A DNA stretch of 64,000 bases from UBA2336 sp049306095 (GTDB taxonomy: Bacteria; Bacteroidota; Bacteroidia; Cytophagales; Cyclobacteriaceae). The notes below the pieces were generated by a model. It ran no database searches, was not told the origin of the DNA, and worked only from the letters and a program-made list of their open reading frames with translations. The stretch's first letter is position 1. The number at the start of each line of letters is the position of its first letter. Of this stretch, positions 55,200-63,665 are shown piece after piece. The stretch lies in contig JBAQPU010000037.1 in assembly GCA_049306095.1 (NCBI GenBank), forward strand, positions 1 to 64,000, written 5' to 3'. The position numbers were made by a program, and so were the translations under genes.

Positions 55200-56116
55200 C
55201 CGTTTTCTACATCTAATAATGCCAATTCATTTTTAAAAGGAATGGATGACTGAGCACCCATTCGCGTAACTGTAATAGCAGCAACCCGGGTTGCACCTAT
55301 AACAGCCTCCTTTATTGTCTTACCTTCTGCGAGACCAACACAAAATGCACCACTGAAGGAATCACCTGCAGCAGTTGTATCTATAGCAACTACCTTTGTA
55401 GCATCCACGGTATAGTATTGGTCTTTCTCTTTTACGAATGCACCTTGTGCACCCATCGTAATCACTACGTTATCAACTCCTTTATCACTAATAATATCAG
55501 CGGCCTTTCGGGCGCTTGCCCAATCCGTAACCTTTATTCCTGAAAGCATTTCTGCTTCGTGCTCATTAGGCGTTATCACATACAAGCATTTCAAAAGTTT
55601 TTCTGATAACGTTCTGGCAGGAGCAGGATTCAAAATTACAGGGATGCCCTTTTTGTTGGCGAGATCAGCGGCATACTCAACAGTTTCAATTGGTATTTCC
55701 AATTGCATGAGCACAAAATTACCGCTCTCAATTTCTGCTTTAGCACTTTCGATATCAGCTGGTGATAAACTTCCATTTGCTCCGGAAGCAACCACAATAC
55801 AGTTCTCACCGTGAGAGTCAACCGTGATCAATGCAACACCTGACGGGTTTTTGGCATCGGAAAAAATATAGTCGGTATTGATGCCTTCAGAATTATAAAG
55901 TTCAACCGACTGCTTTCCGAAAACATCATTACCTGTTTTTGAAATAAATGTGACATTTGCGCCCTGGCGCGCAGCGGTTACAGCCTGGTTTGCGCCTTTA
56001 CCTCCGGCATTCATCAGGAATGTTCCACCCAAAACAGTTTCACCGGGTGTAGGAAGTCGATCGGTCTTTATAACCATATCAGTATTACAACTTCCGATTA
56101 CAATGATCTTTTTCAT
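55196..56116 (-). CDS. rbsK: Ribokinase
   Basis: A 306-residue PfkB-family kinase that converts D-ribose to ribose 5-phosphate with ATP. It has the N-terminal signature GSCNTDMVIKTDRLPTPGETVLG and MNAGGKGANQAVTAARQGA, and the catalytic DTTAAGDSFSGAF with the general-base Asp, as in E. coli RbsK. It is the first gene of the ribose-type locus, preceded by a promoter box, and it overlaps susC by 4 bases. Its presence is the main reason to infer ribose as the product of the locus. Confidence 0.95.
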   Translation of the reverse strand: MKKIIVIGSCNTDMVIKTDRLPTPGETVLGGTFLMNAGGKGANQAVTAARQGANVTFISKTGNDVFGKQSVELYNSEGINTDYIFSDAKNPSGVALITVDSHGENCIVVASGANGSLSPADIESAKAEIESGNFVLMQLEIPIETVEYAADLANKKGIPVILNPAPARTLSEKLLKCLYVITPNEHEAEMLSGIKVTDWASARKAADIISDKGVDNVVITMGAQGAFVKEKDQYYTVDATKVVAIDTTAAGDSFSGAFCVGLAEGKTIKEAVIGATRVAAITVTRMGAQSSIPFKNELALLDVENG

Positions 56117-56135
56117 AACTCGAGGATAGGTATTC

Positions 56136-56143
56136 CAAACCTA
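56136..56143 (-). promoter_or_regulatory. Candidate -7 box for the ribose-type locus
   Basis: The minus strand reads TAGGTTTG (exact TAnnTTTG), ending 20 bases before the ribokinase ATG at 56116. This would drive ribokinase, SusCD and the downstream genes. The 314-base gap 56117-56430 holds this box, an A/T-rich stretch at 56165-56290 that may be an upstream activation region, and a terminator near the citF end. Confidence 0.5.
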
Positions 56144-56368
56144 TGCACTTCAAACGATTGAATTCTTATAAAAATGTACCTATATAATAATTATAAAACA
56201 TGATAAATATTTGTAACATGTTGATTATATAGCATTTAGATATAGTAAAAATAAAGAAATTGAGTATATACACATTACAAGCACATAGGGCTCTTGAATC
56301 TGTCAAAATTGAGTGAGGGGGAATGGGAAAGACTAGAATCAACCTGGGATTCCAGCAATAAAGAGGGG

Positions 56369-56398
56369 GTTAAAAACTAAAGACTGCAAAATGCAGCC
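56369..56398 (-). terminator. Candidate terminator of the citrate-lyase-like unit
   Basis: On the minus strand CTGCA-TTT-TGCAG (56396-56384) forms a short stem, extended by one G-T pair, followed by a T-rich tail TCTTTAGTTTTTAA. It lies 34 bases after the citF stop and separates it from the ribokinase promoter. Confidence 0.5.
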
Positions 56399-56430
56399 TC
56401 CAGTATCATTTAATAGCCGTTCAGGTAATA

Positions 56431-57993
56431 TCAGGAAGAAACCTTCCTCACCACATCCAACACGGTTCCATCCACCCACTTTACAACAGCCACGATGTCG
56501 TTTTCAAATTTTTGTTTTGCCGGAACACCGCAAATTTTTTCAGCTTCAGCTTTTAATTGCTCAATTGTCTTAATCGGAAGATCACTGTTCTTTACTTTCT
56601 CAAGTAAATCTTTACGAAGAGGATTGATTGCAATGCCTCTTTCTGTAACGATTACATCAATGAGTTCACCAGGGCCGCAAACGGTGGTTACTTCATCGCG
56701 GATTACCGGAATGCGATCTCTGAAAAGCGGTATGGGAAGAATGGTGCACTTTGCGAATAAGCAATTTTGCCATCCTCCTATTCCATGAAGCAATACGCCA
56801 TCTGAGTGTGTAACAACATTCGCATTAAAATTGACATCTACTTCGGTTGCCCCCAGGATCACCACATCAAGCATGGATGCAAAGTTGCCCTTGCCATGAT
56901 AATTATAACTCGTGAAAGGACTGGTATTAACATGATTTGAATTTTCGCGCATGGAGCGAACACCTTCCAAATCGAAAGTTTGGCCATCTAAAATATATTC
57001 TACCAAACCTTCTTCGAGCATATTAACCAGATATTTATTGCTACCTCCCCTCGCGAATCTTGCCTTCATGCCTTTTGCTTTCAGCATCTCAGCGAAATAA
57101 ATCCCGATTGAAAGTGCTGTGCCACCTGCCCCCGCCTGAAATGAAAATCCATCTTTAATAATTCCAGCCTGATCGCAAAATTTAGCCGTCATCTCAGCCA
57201 GCAATAATCGATCTGGGCTCTTTGTAACCTCGGTTGTTCCTGAAACAATCTTCGATGGAATCCCAACCTGGTCAACTTTCACCACATAATCAACGTAATT
57301 ACCTTGTATCTGCCACGGAATACACGGGAAAGGAACGAGGTTATCGGTAACGACAATAACTTTATCAGCATATTGAGAATCTGCCAAGGCAAAACCCAAC
57401 AAGCCACAGGCAGCAGGCCCATCCACTCCATTAGCATTTCCAAAAAAATCTGCCGATGGTGCCGCAATTACTGCGATGTCAATTTCAACTTCGCCATCCT
57501 GCACAGCCTGGTACCGTCCGCCATGCGAACGTAAAACACCAACCCCTTTCATTTTACCTTCAGAAGTAAATCTTCCAAGCTGGCCATTCATGCTCCCTTC
57601 GATGTGATGAATCGTTCCGTCTTCCAAATACTTGGTTAGAGGCGCGTGACATTCAAAAGATGCTGAAGGAAACCAAATAAGATCTTTGACACCCAATTGC
57701 TTAGCTATATCAAATATCTGAACCGCAACGAGATCACCATTTCTAAAATGATGGTGAGTAGAAACCGTCATACCGTTCTTCAATCCAGCCTTTACCAATG
57801 CATCTTTTAACGAAGCAACCAGCTTGTTTCCATCTTCAGGAAAATCTGTACATGAACTAATTCTAGGAGCATATTTCCTCCCATCAGGCTTATGTTTACC
57901 AACACCTGTATACGGAATAACAGACTTGCCATTCACGTGCGTTGGAACGGAGCGACCAATTGCGTTCGTTACAAGTTTGTCAGTTTTACTCAT
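56431..57993 (-). CDS. citF: Citrate lyase alpha subunit (citrate CoA-transferase)
   Basis: A 520-residue CitF. Characteristic stretches: GMTVSTHHHFRNGDLVAVQIFDIAKQLGVKDL, EGSMNGQLGRFTSEG, GKMKGVGVLRSHGGRYQAVQDGEVEIDIAVIAAPSADFFGNANG and FQAGAGGTALSIGIYFAEMLKAKGMKARFARGG, with a C-terminal GVP motif (KICGVPAKQKF). CitF swaps acetyl for citryl on the CitD carrier so that CitE can cleave it to oxaloacetate and acetate. It overlaps the CitDE gene by 4 bases. Full length for the family. Confidence 0.93.
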   Translation of the reverse strand: MSKTDKLVTNAIGRSVPTHVNGKSVIPYTGVGKHKPDGRKYAPRISSCTDFPEDGNKLVASLKDALVKAGLKNGMTVSTHHHFRNGDLVAVQIFDIAKQLGVKDLIWFPSASFECHAPLTKYLEDGTIHHIEGSMNGQLGRFTSEGKMKGVGVLRSHGGRYQAVQDGEVEIDIAVIAAPSADFFGNANGVDGPAACGLLGFALADSQYADKVIVVTDNLVPFPCIPWQIQGNYVDYVVKVDQVGIPSKIVSGTTEVTKSPDRLLLAEMTAKFCDQAGIIKDGFSFQAGAGGTALSIGIYFAEMLKAKGMKARFARGGSNKYLVNMLEEGLVEYILDGQTFDLEGVRSMRENSNHVNTSPFTSYNYHGKGNFASMLDVVILGATEVDVNFNANVVTHSDGVLLHGIGGWQNCLFAKCTILPIPLFRDRIPVIRDEVTTVCGPGELIDVIVTERGIAINPLRKDLLEKVKNSDLPIKTIEQLKAEAEKICGVPAKQKFENDIVAVVKWVDGTVLDVVRKVSS

Positions 57994-59219
57994 ACCTGTT
58001 CTCCTGAATTATAACCTTCCTTCCAATTCTCATTCAATATCCCCATGGAAACCGTAAGATCAATTGTACGTTGCGCCCGCTTCACTACCGGAGCATCAAT
58101 CATTTTAGTTCCAAGTGACACCACCCCTAATCCCTTTTTTGATGCCTCTTCAAACGCCATCACAATTCTTTTTGCTTTATTGATATCCTGCTCATCAGGA
58201 GCAAAGTTTTCATGAATGACCTTTATCTGTCTCGGATGGATGCAACCCATTCCTTCGAAGCCAAGCGCTTTCGAATGAAGTACATTTTTCTTCAAACCTT
58301 CCATATCACCCACATCAGAAAAAACAGAATCAATTGGCTGTACTCCTGAAGCTTTGCAAGCATTGACTATCATGGAACGTGCGAAGAGCGATTCTGTACC
58401 TCCCAATGTGCGATTCACTCCTAAATCAGCCGTGTAGTCTTCTAAGCCAATGGCAACAGCCACCACATTATCAGCTGCCTGCGCAATTTCAAATGCCTTC
58501 ATTATTCCTAATGCACTTTCAACAATGGGCATCAGCCAAATCTGGCTTTTTTGCTGAACACGATTTTGAATTTCGAGTATACGATTATTCACTTCATGTA
58601 CCTGCTGAGCACCTTCACATTTAGGAATGAGTATTACATGAACATGATGAAGAACAATAAAATCAAGATCTTGTAATCCAGCAGGCAGTTGGTTAATCCT
58701 CACCATTCTTTCGGCACCCATGAAGTCTAACGCACGTAAAGCGTTTCTAACTAAAATTTTTGCTTCGTCTTTCTTATCAATAGCAACCGCATCTTCCAAA
58801 TCGAGTATAACACCATTTGGCTTATGAACTCCTGCATTAATCATCAGGCTTGGCGTGTTACCCGGCAAGTACAATCTTGAAAAACGATGTCTGTTTTTTG
58901 TTGTTGTGTACTGATTCCCTGACAGAGCCTCAGGTAAATATTCCATTTCCGATGGTAAAACTTTTTTAATCGCAGCTTCAAGTCGGGCCGCTATTACAAA
59001 AGGCAACGCTCCTTTATCTTCAATGTTGACTTTCGCATTCTTAATTTCAAAATACTTTAGAACATCTTTAGTCAGGGTAACAATACTATCTCCATAAAGC
59101 GACTTTACTTTACTTTTCAATTCAATTGTTATTCCGCCTGATGTTGCCAGATCAAGGCTAACAAAACAGTCTGACCTGTCTTTATCACCATTATTACCCG
59201 CTGAAGCTGTTGTGCTCAT
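57990..59219 (-). CDS. CitD-CitE fusion: citrate lyase acyl carrier plus lyase subunit
   Basis: A 409-residue fusion. Residues about 15-92 match the CitD carrier (ITIELKSKVKSLYGDSIVTLTKDVLKYFEIKNAKVNIEDKGALPFVIAARLEAAIKK). In Klebsiella CitD the prosthetic group sits on the first Ser of ESSD; the aligned segment here is DRSD, so the Ser itself is Arg and the next Ser is retained. Residues about 105-400 are CitE (RLYLPGNTPSLMINAGVHKPNGVILDLEDAVAIDKKDEAK; MPIVESALGIMKAFEI; GCIHPRQIKVI), the citryl lyase. CitD and CitE are usually separate proteins, so the fusion is unusual. A 36-base gap separates it from the transporter gene upstream. Confidence 0.85.
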   Translation of the reverse strand: MSTTASAGNNGDKDRSDCFVSLDLATSGGITIELKSKVKSLYGDSIVTLTKDVLKYFEIKNAKVNIEDKGALPFVIAARLEAAIKKVLPSEMEYLPEALSGNQYTTTKNRHRFSRLYLPGNTPSLMINAGVHKPNGVILDLEDAVAIDKKDEAKILVRNALRALDFMGAERMVRINQLPAGLQDLDFIVLHHVHVILIPKCEGAQQVHEVNNRILEIQNRVQQKSQIWLMPIVESALGIMKAFEIAQAADNVVAVAIGLEDYTADLGVNRTLGGTESLFARSMIVNACKASGVQPIDSVFSDVGDMEGLKKNVLHSKALGFEGMGCIHPRQIKVIHENFAPDEQDINKAKRIVMAFEEASKKGLGVVSLGTKMIDAPVVKRAQRTIDLTVSMGILNENWKEGYNSGEQV

Positions 59220-59255
59220 ATTTATAAAAACACTTAAATATACTATCCCGAAAGG

Positions 59256-60740
59256 TTATTGTGCCCAAGCCGGGAGAGTTGTTTCAAAATTCAACCAGGG
59301 CATAATAATAAAGTACATGAGGATTGTCAGTAATACGAGGCTTATCAAATTCAACCAAGCTCCACACTTCACCATATCAGAAACCTCAACCCGTTCACTT
59401 CCAAAGATTACGGTGTTAGGCCCGGTACCGGCAGGCATCATAAATCCAAGAGATGAAGCAACTGTAGCTGGAATCAACAACAAAAATGGATTCATTCCTG
59501 CTGCTACCGCTAAACTTGCGAGTACCGGTAACAATATATTTGCGGTAGCGGTGTTTGAATTAAACTCGGTGAATATCATCACAAAGCCAATGACCAAAAC
59601 AAGCACCACAAAGAACGGGTAACTGCTAATGAATGCCATTTGTGCTCCAAGCCAATCAGCAAGTCCGGTAGATTCAAAACCTGCAGCTATTGCGTAGCCT
59701 CCTCCGACAATCATGACAACACCCCACGGTACCTGACTAGCCTGTTTCCAATCTAATAATCTTTTTTCACGATCGGCAGGCAAGGCAAACAAAAGAAGTG
59801 ATGCCGCAATTGCTACTGTGCTGTCATGCACAAAAGCATCTAATCCCAGCAATTCACTCCACCCAGGAATAACAAAATCTCCAAACACCAGGTTTTCGCG
59901 AAACACCCAACCGAAAATTGCGAACATGCATACATAAATAACTCTTCGTTCACCTGCCGTTGTTCTACCGAGTGCCTTCAATTCATTTTTTATCATTGAA
60001 TCGCTGTTGCTAAGGTTACCTTCAACCTTAAAGTATTTAACCAGATAAATCGCAAATACAGGCAAAAACACAAACACAATAGGCAGCCCGACTTTCAGCC
60101 ATGTGAAAAAAGTAATGGGAGGGGCTTCCGGAAAAAGGTTTTCAATAATACCAACCATGATCAGGTTAGTAGGCGTTCCAATTAAAGTAGTAAGCCCACC
60201 CAGTGTTGCAGAATAGGCTATTCCAAGCATCAATGCTTTTGCAAATGTGCTCTGCTTTCCTTTAATTTCTTCCTCTTCTTTCGTAACAATCGAAAGTGCT
60301 ATAGGAAACATCATCACAGCAGCAGTAACGTTAGCGATCCACATGGAAAGAAACGCGGTGGCGAGCATCATACTAAAAATGATTCGCTTACGGCTGATGC
60401 CAAAGGTATTAATAATGACAAGCGCAATGCGCTTATGCAAATTTTGCGTTTCGATGGCTTTACCCAGAAAAAAACCGCCCAACATCATGAGCACATAATT
60501 GTGTCCGTAATTGGCTGCCGTTTTGGATGCAGGTAAAATTTCAAGAATCGGATAAAGGGCCAGTGGTAAAAAGGCTGTTGCAAAAACCGGAATAGCCTCG
60601 GTAATCCACCAGATACTCATTAATACAACTACCGCTGCCGCACTTTTCCCTTGCGGAGAGAGCCCTGCCGGCTCGGGCAACAACATGATAACAATGAAGG
60701 CAAGAATTCCGGTGAATAATCCAATGTAGCGTTTCGACAT
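59256..60740 (-). CDS. DASS/SLC13-family transporter (dicarboxylate or citrate)
   Basis: A 494-residue protein with about 11-12 helices. The DASS pattern is clear: SIWWITEAIPVFATAFLPLALYPILEILPASKTAANYGHNYVLMMLGGFFLGKAIETQNLHKRIAL, the first substrate-site region MWIANVTAAVMMFPIALSIV, the second SNTATANILLPVLASLAVAAGMNP and a C-terminal GFMMPAGTGPNTVIFGSERV. VcINDY-type proteins carry C4-dicarboxylates or citrate with sodium. Being first in the run with CitDE and CitF, it most likely brings citrate into the cell. Confidence 0.92.
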   Translation of the reverse strand: MSKRYIGLFTGILAFIVIMLLPEPAGLSPQGKSAAAVVVLMSIWWITEAIPVFATAFLPLALYPILEILPASKTAANYGHNYVLMMLGGFFLGKAIETQNLHKRIALVIINTFGISRKRIIFSMMLATAFLSMWIANVTAAVMMFPIALSIVTKEEEEIKGKQSTFAKALMLGIAYSATLGGLTTLIGTPTNLIMVGIIENLFPEAPPITFFTWLKVGLPIVFVFLPVFAIYLVKYFKVEGNLSNSDSMIKNELKALGRTTAGERRVIYVCMFAIFGWVFRENLVFGDFVIPGWSELLGLDAFVHDSTVAIAASLLLFALPADREKRLLDWKQASQVPWGVVMIVGGGYAIAAGFESTGLADWLGAQMAFISSYPFFVVLVLVIGFVMIFTEFNSNTATANILLPVLASLAVAAGMNPFLLLIPATVASSLGFMMPAGTGPNTVIFGSERVEVSDMVKCGAWLNLISLVLLTILMYFIIMPWLNFETTLPAWAQ

Positions 60741-60775
60741 CCCCTTTGAGTTGGTTCTACTGCAAGCGCAGAAAT

Positions 60776-60783
60776 CAAAGCTA
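60776..60783 (-). promoter_or_regulatory. Candidate -7 box for the citrate unit
   Basis: The minus strand reads TAGCTTTG (exact TAnnTTTG), ending 36 bases before the transporter ATG at 60740. A possible -33 TTTG lies at 60807-60810, 23 bases upstream, somewhat longer than usual spacing. The rest of the 172-base gap is A/T-rich. Confidence 0.45.
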
Positions 60784-60912
60784 ATTTTTCAATCGTTTGT
60801 GTTAATCAAAAAATTACTCGAAAATAGTAATGATAACAAACTAATGAAATATTTAACTTATTGTATTTCACATATTTAAATATATCACAATCTATTACTA
60901 TAATTAAGTACA

Positions 60913-62439
60913 ATGTTAAAATCATCTGCGCTCATATCACTTGTTCAATCCATGTCGAAGCCTGAGAAAAAGGCATTCAAAATGTATGCTCCCAGAACAG
61001 GTTCGGTTCCTCATTATAGGAGTCTCTACAATTTGATCAGCAGCGATAAGACAATTACACCGGAGGTCATGCGTGCCAAATACCTCAAGCAATATTCTAG
61101 CGCATCGTTCGACACCACAGTAAAGTACCTATATCAGGTATTGCTTGATACCATGCTTGAGCTTCGCACGAATCAAGACAGTTACTATTCCTTATTCGAC
61201 AAAATCCTGAAAGCCAGAATACTTTTTGAAAAATCCCTTTTTGAAGACTGTTTTGATTTGTTAAACAAAGTAATTCTGAGCGCCAGAAAACTCGAGAACT
61301 ATTATGCACTACTAATTGCATCACGACTTGAGCTTGAATATCTACTGGCACTCAACTTCCCACACATCGATGAAAAGGCATTGCTACATAAGCAATTCAA
61401 GATTAATGAAGTCATGCGCATCACACAAAAGATCAATCAACAATCTGCATTATATGAATTACTGAAACATCGTGTTTTGAACAAAGGAAATATCCGATCG
61501 GAACAGCAAAAGAATGAACTGAATGATCTTGTGGTAAGTGAAATGAGTATTGTTTCCTCTTCGAATGTGAACAACTTTGAAATTCAAAAACTTCACCAAC
61601 TCTTCCAGGCTAATTACTTAATCAGTGTTGGAGATTACAAATCGGCATTGCATTCATTCTATGAGTTAAATAATTTACTGGAAAACAATAAACATCTTTG
61701 GTCTAACCCTCCTATCTACTATCTCTTAACACTGGAGGGAATTCTCGATAGCTTGCGAAGCCTCAAGAATTATAAAGGCATGACACACTTCATTATTCAG
61801 CTTAAGAAACTTAGCAACCCTTCCTTGAATTTCAGTGCCAATGTTACTTGTTTGGTTTTCCTGTATGAATTGTTTCCTCATTTAGACACCGGTGATTTTC
61901 TTACATCCGAAGTTCTCATGAAACAATATGCTGATGATTTATTCAAGAAAGCTCATAATCTTAGCCTGGCCAGAAATGCTGAACTCAGCTTGTACACCGC
62001 GCTCGTTTATTTTGGACTGCGTGATTATACTAAAGCTCAGAAGGCGTTAAGTAAAATCATTTTTGTTGGTAAAAATTATTCTTACCTCCCACTCTACAGA
62101 ACCATCAGACTAGCAAACTTGATGATCCTATACGAAAAGAAAGAATTTGATCTGATCAAATCCGAAACACGTTCTATAAAACGTGATATGAATGTGGTTG
62201 GAAAGGAATATAAAATTGAAAGAAGCATCCTGAGTTTTGTTAATAAACAAAACCTACCAATTTCAAGCGCGAAGCGAAAAATACTATGGGAAAAAATTCA
62301 GGCCGATATTACTAAAATGCACCACGATATTTTTGAACAGCAAATAATCAGGTTGTTTGATTTCCCTGCGTGGATTGAAAGTAAGGTTAGAAAAATACCA
62401 TTATCTGAGGTAATAAAAACTAACCATTTAAATTCTTAG
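60913..62439 (+). CDS. Alpha-helical TPR-like hypothetical protein
   Basis: A 508-residue soluble protein made almost wholly of helices with loosely TPR-like spacing (for example YALLIASRLELEYLLALNFP; QANYLISVGDYKSALHSFYELNNLLE; SLYTALVYFGLRDYTKAQKALSKI). It starts with MLKSSALISLVQSMSKPEKKAFKMYAPR, a helix of the SxxEKKxFK kind that I recall from an orphan Bacteroidota family. There is no DNA-binding motif, signal peptide or transmembrane segment. It is divergent from the citrate transporter gene across 172 bases, which could fit a regulator or adaptor for that locus, but this is only positional. Its stop overlaps the convergent gene by 4 bases. Confidence 0.7.
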   Translation: MLKSSALISLVQSMSKPEKKAFKMYAPRTGSVPHYRSLYNLISSDKTITPEVMRAKYLKQYSSASFDTTVKYLYQVLLDTMLELRTNQDSYYSLFDKILKARILFEKSLFEDCFDLLNKVILSARKLENYYALLIASRLELEYLLALNFPHIDEKALLHKQFKINEVMRITQKINQQSALYELLKHRVLNKGNIRSEQQKNELNDLVVSEMSIVSSSNVNNFEIQKLHQLFQANYLISVGDYKSALHSFYELNNLLENNKHLWSNPPIYYLLTLEGILDSLRSLKNYKGMTHFIIQLKKLSNPSLNFSANVTCLVFLYELFPHLDTGDFLTSEVLMKQYADDLFKKAHNLSLARNAELSLYTALVYFGLRDYTKAQKALSKIIFVGKNYSYLPLYRTIRLANLMILYEKKEFDLIKSETRSIKRDMNVVGKEYKIERSILSFVNKQNLPISSAKRKILWEKIQADITKMHHDIFEQQIIRLFDFPAWIESKVRKIPLSEVIKTNHLNS

Positions 62440-63164
62440 GTAGTCCACCATCGTAAAAATTTTCCAAACCAGGTTGTTGGTACAGGTCGTTTATCGAACG
62501 ATGTACGTGCTTCCGGTTGTTCTTTAACAGGCTTCACACGCTTCGGCTGAAAAGCAGCTTTGCGCCTTTCCTCATAATGCTTTTTACGCTTTTCTTTTTC
62601 ATTGGCAATGGTTGCCTGCCTTTTAGCTTCAGCCTCCCGTGCTTCCCGCTCCCGTTGCACCTCAATCGGGTTTCTGGAAGGGCGCTGGTAAGATCGCTCT
62701 TTCCCTCTGCGATCAGTTTTCTTTTTTGAATGCAGCGGCTTAGTTCCCGCATCTGAAGATTGACTTTCTGGCTGTTGCGCAGTTGCAGGCTCTTTTTTCT
62801 TTGGCTCAGGCAAGTCTATTTTACCCAATACCTTTAACCCAGACAGTTCGACCTTTTGTACCCTGATTACTTCCGGCTCACCCTCACCAACAGGTAAGTC
62901 ACTTTTTTCAACCTCGTCAACAACCGTATTCGATTCTTCAACAACTGACGCTGTTGCGTTAGCCGTAGTAATTTCCGGTTCATCAGCTTCCTGAACGATC
63001 TGCTCCAGAATTTCAGGGGCATAATGACGAACAACTAATTCAACATGGCCTTCATCCATCCTGGTATTTGATCCATCCTCAATTTGGATGTTTTGCTGCG
63101 CAAGGAAATCCACAATTTGTGATGGTCGCAACGAAAGTTTTCTGGCAAGTTGTCCGAGTCTCAT
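62436..63164 (-). CDS. Basic protein with an IF2_N-like N-terminal domain
   Basis: The ATG at 63164 (MRLGQLARKLSLRPSQIVDFLAQQN) is chosen, 22 bases after a -7 box; the frame runs back to a TTG at 63188. The product is 242 residues. Its first 45 residues resemble the IF2_N winged helix found at the start of initiation factor IF-2 (RLGQLARKLSLRPSQIVDFLAQQNIQIEDGSNTRM). A middle acidic linker is followed by a highly basic C-terminus (residues about 160-242, rich in Arg and Lys), likely to bind RNA. It lies just downstream of arfB on the same strand. Function unknown; a ribosome- or RNA-associated role is inferred. Confidence 0.7.
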   Translation of the reverse strand: MRLGQLARKLSLRPSQIVDFLAQQNIQIEDGSNTRMDEGHVELVVRHYAPEILEQIVQEADEPEITTANATASVVEESNTVVDEVEKSDLPVGEGEPEVIRVQKVELSGLKVLGKIDLPEPKKKEPATAQQPESQSSDAGTKPLHSKKKTDRRGKERSYQRPSRNPIEVQREREAREAEAKRQATIANEKEKRKKHYEERRKAAFQPKRVKPVKEQPEARTSFDKRPVPTTWFGKFLRWWTT

Positions 63165-63185
63165 GTATCTGAAAATTTTCGGGGA

Positions 63186-63193
63186 CAAATATA
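63186..63193 (-). promoter_or_regulatory. Candidate -7 box for the IF2_N-like gene
   Basis: The minus strand reads TATATTTG (exact TAnnTTTG), ending 22 bases before the ATG at 63164, in the 40-base gap after the arfB stop. Confidence 0.45.
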
Positions 63194-63204
63194 TTCAAAC
63201 CCCG

Positions 63205-63603
63205 TCAAATTTTCTGGCGCCATTTCTTCTTATCGCCATGACGTTTCTTATGCTGCAACCGCTCTTGAACAGCACTTTTAGATGGCTTCGATGCCTTTCT
63301 CACCTTCCTTTTGGTAAAAGCTTTAGACAACAATCGGTCAAACTTTTGGAGCACCGCTTCCTTGTTGGCCAGTTGCGAACGACTTTCCTGTGCCGATAAT
63401 ATAAGTTCACCATCCTGGCTCATACTGGCAGCCAGTTTTTGCCTGATCACCTCCTTTTCGACCGATGTTAGAATCTCCGACCGTTCCACATCAAAACGCA
63501 GGGTAACTTTGCTGTTTACCTTATTTACATTCTGGCCGCCCGGTCCGCTGCTACGCGATACCCGAAACACCAACTCTTTTTCCAAACGATTAGCAAATGA
63601 CAT
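63205..63603 (-). CDS. arfB: Alternative ribosome-rescue factor ArfB (YaeJ-type peptidyl-tRNA hydrolase)
   Basis: A 132-residue protein with the release-factor GGQ motif in SRSSGPGGQNVNKVNSKVTLRFD and the long basic C-terminal tail (KKRHGDKKKWRQKI) that enters the empty mRNA channel of stalled ribosomes. Length and layout match ArfB. It frees ribosomes stalled at mRNA ends by hydrolysing peptidyl-tRNA. The IF2_N-like gene follows on the same strand. Confidence 0.95.
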   Translation of the reverse strand: MSFANRLEKELVFRVSRSSGPGGQNVNKVNSKVTLRFDVERSEILTSVEKEVIRQKLAASMSQDGELILSAQESRSQLANKEAVLQKFDRLLSKAFTKRKVRKASKPSKSAVQERLQHKKRHGDKKKWRQKI

Positions 63604-63665
63604 ACGTCAAAATCTTTAGGAAAGATACAACCGCATGTTTTATCTTCATCATAAAATTTCAGTCC

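Noticed and set aside
55196..56116. DTTAAGD in ribokinase as an odd active site
   Set aside because: The AAGD form is also found in E. coli RbsK, so it is normal for this enzyme.
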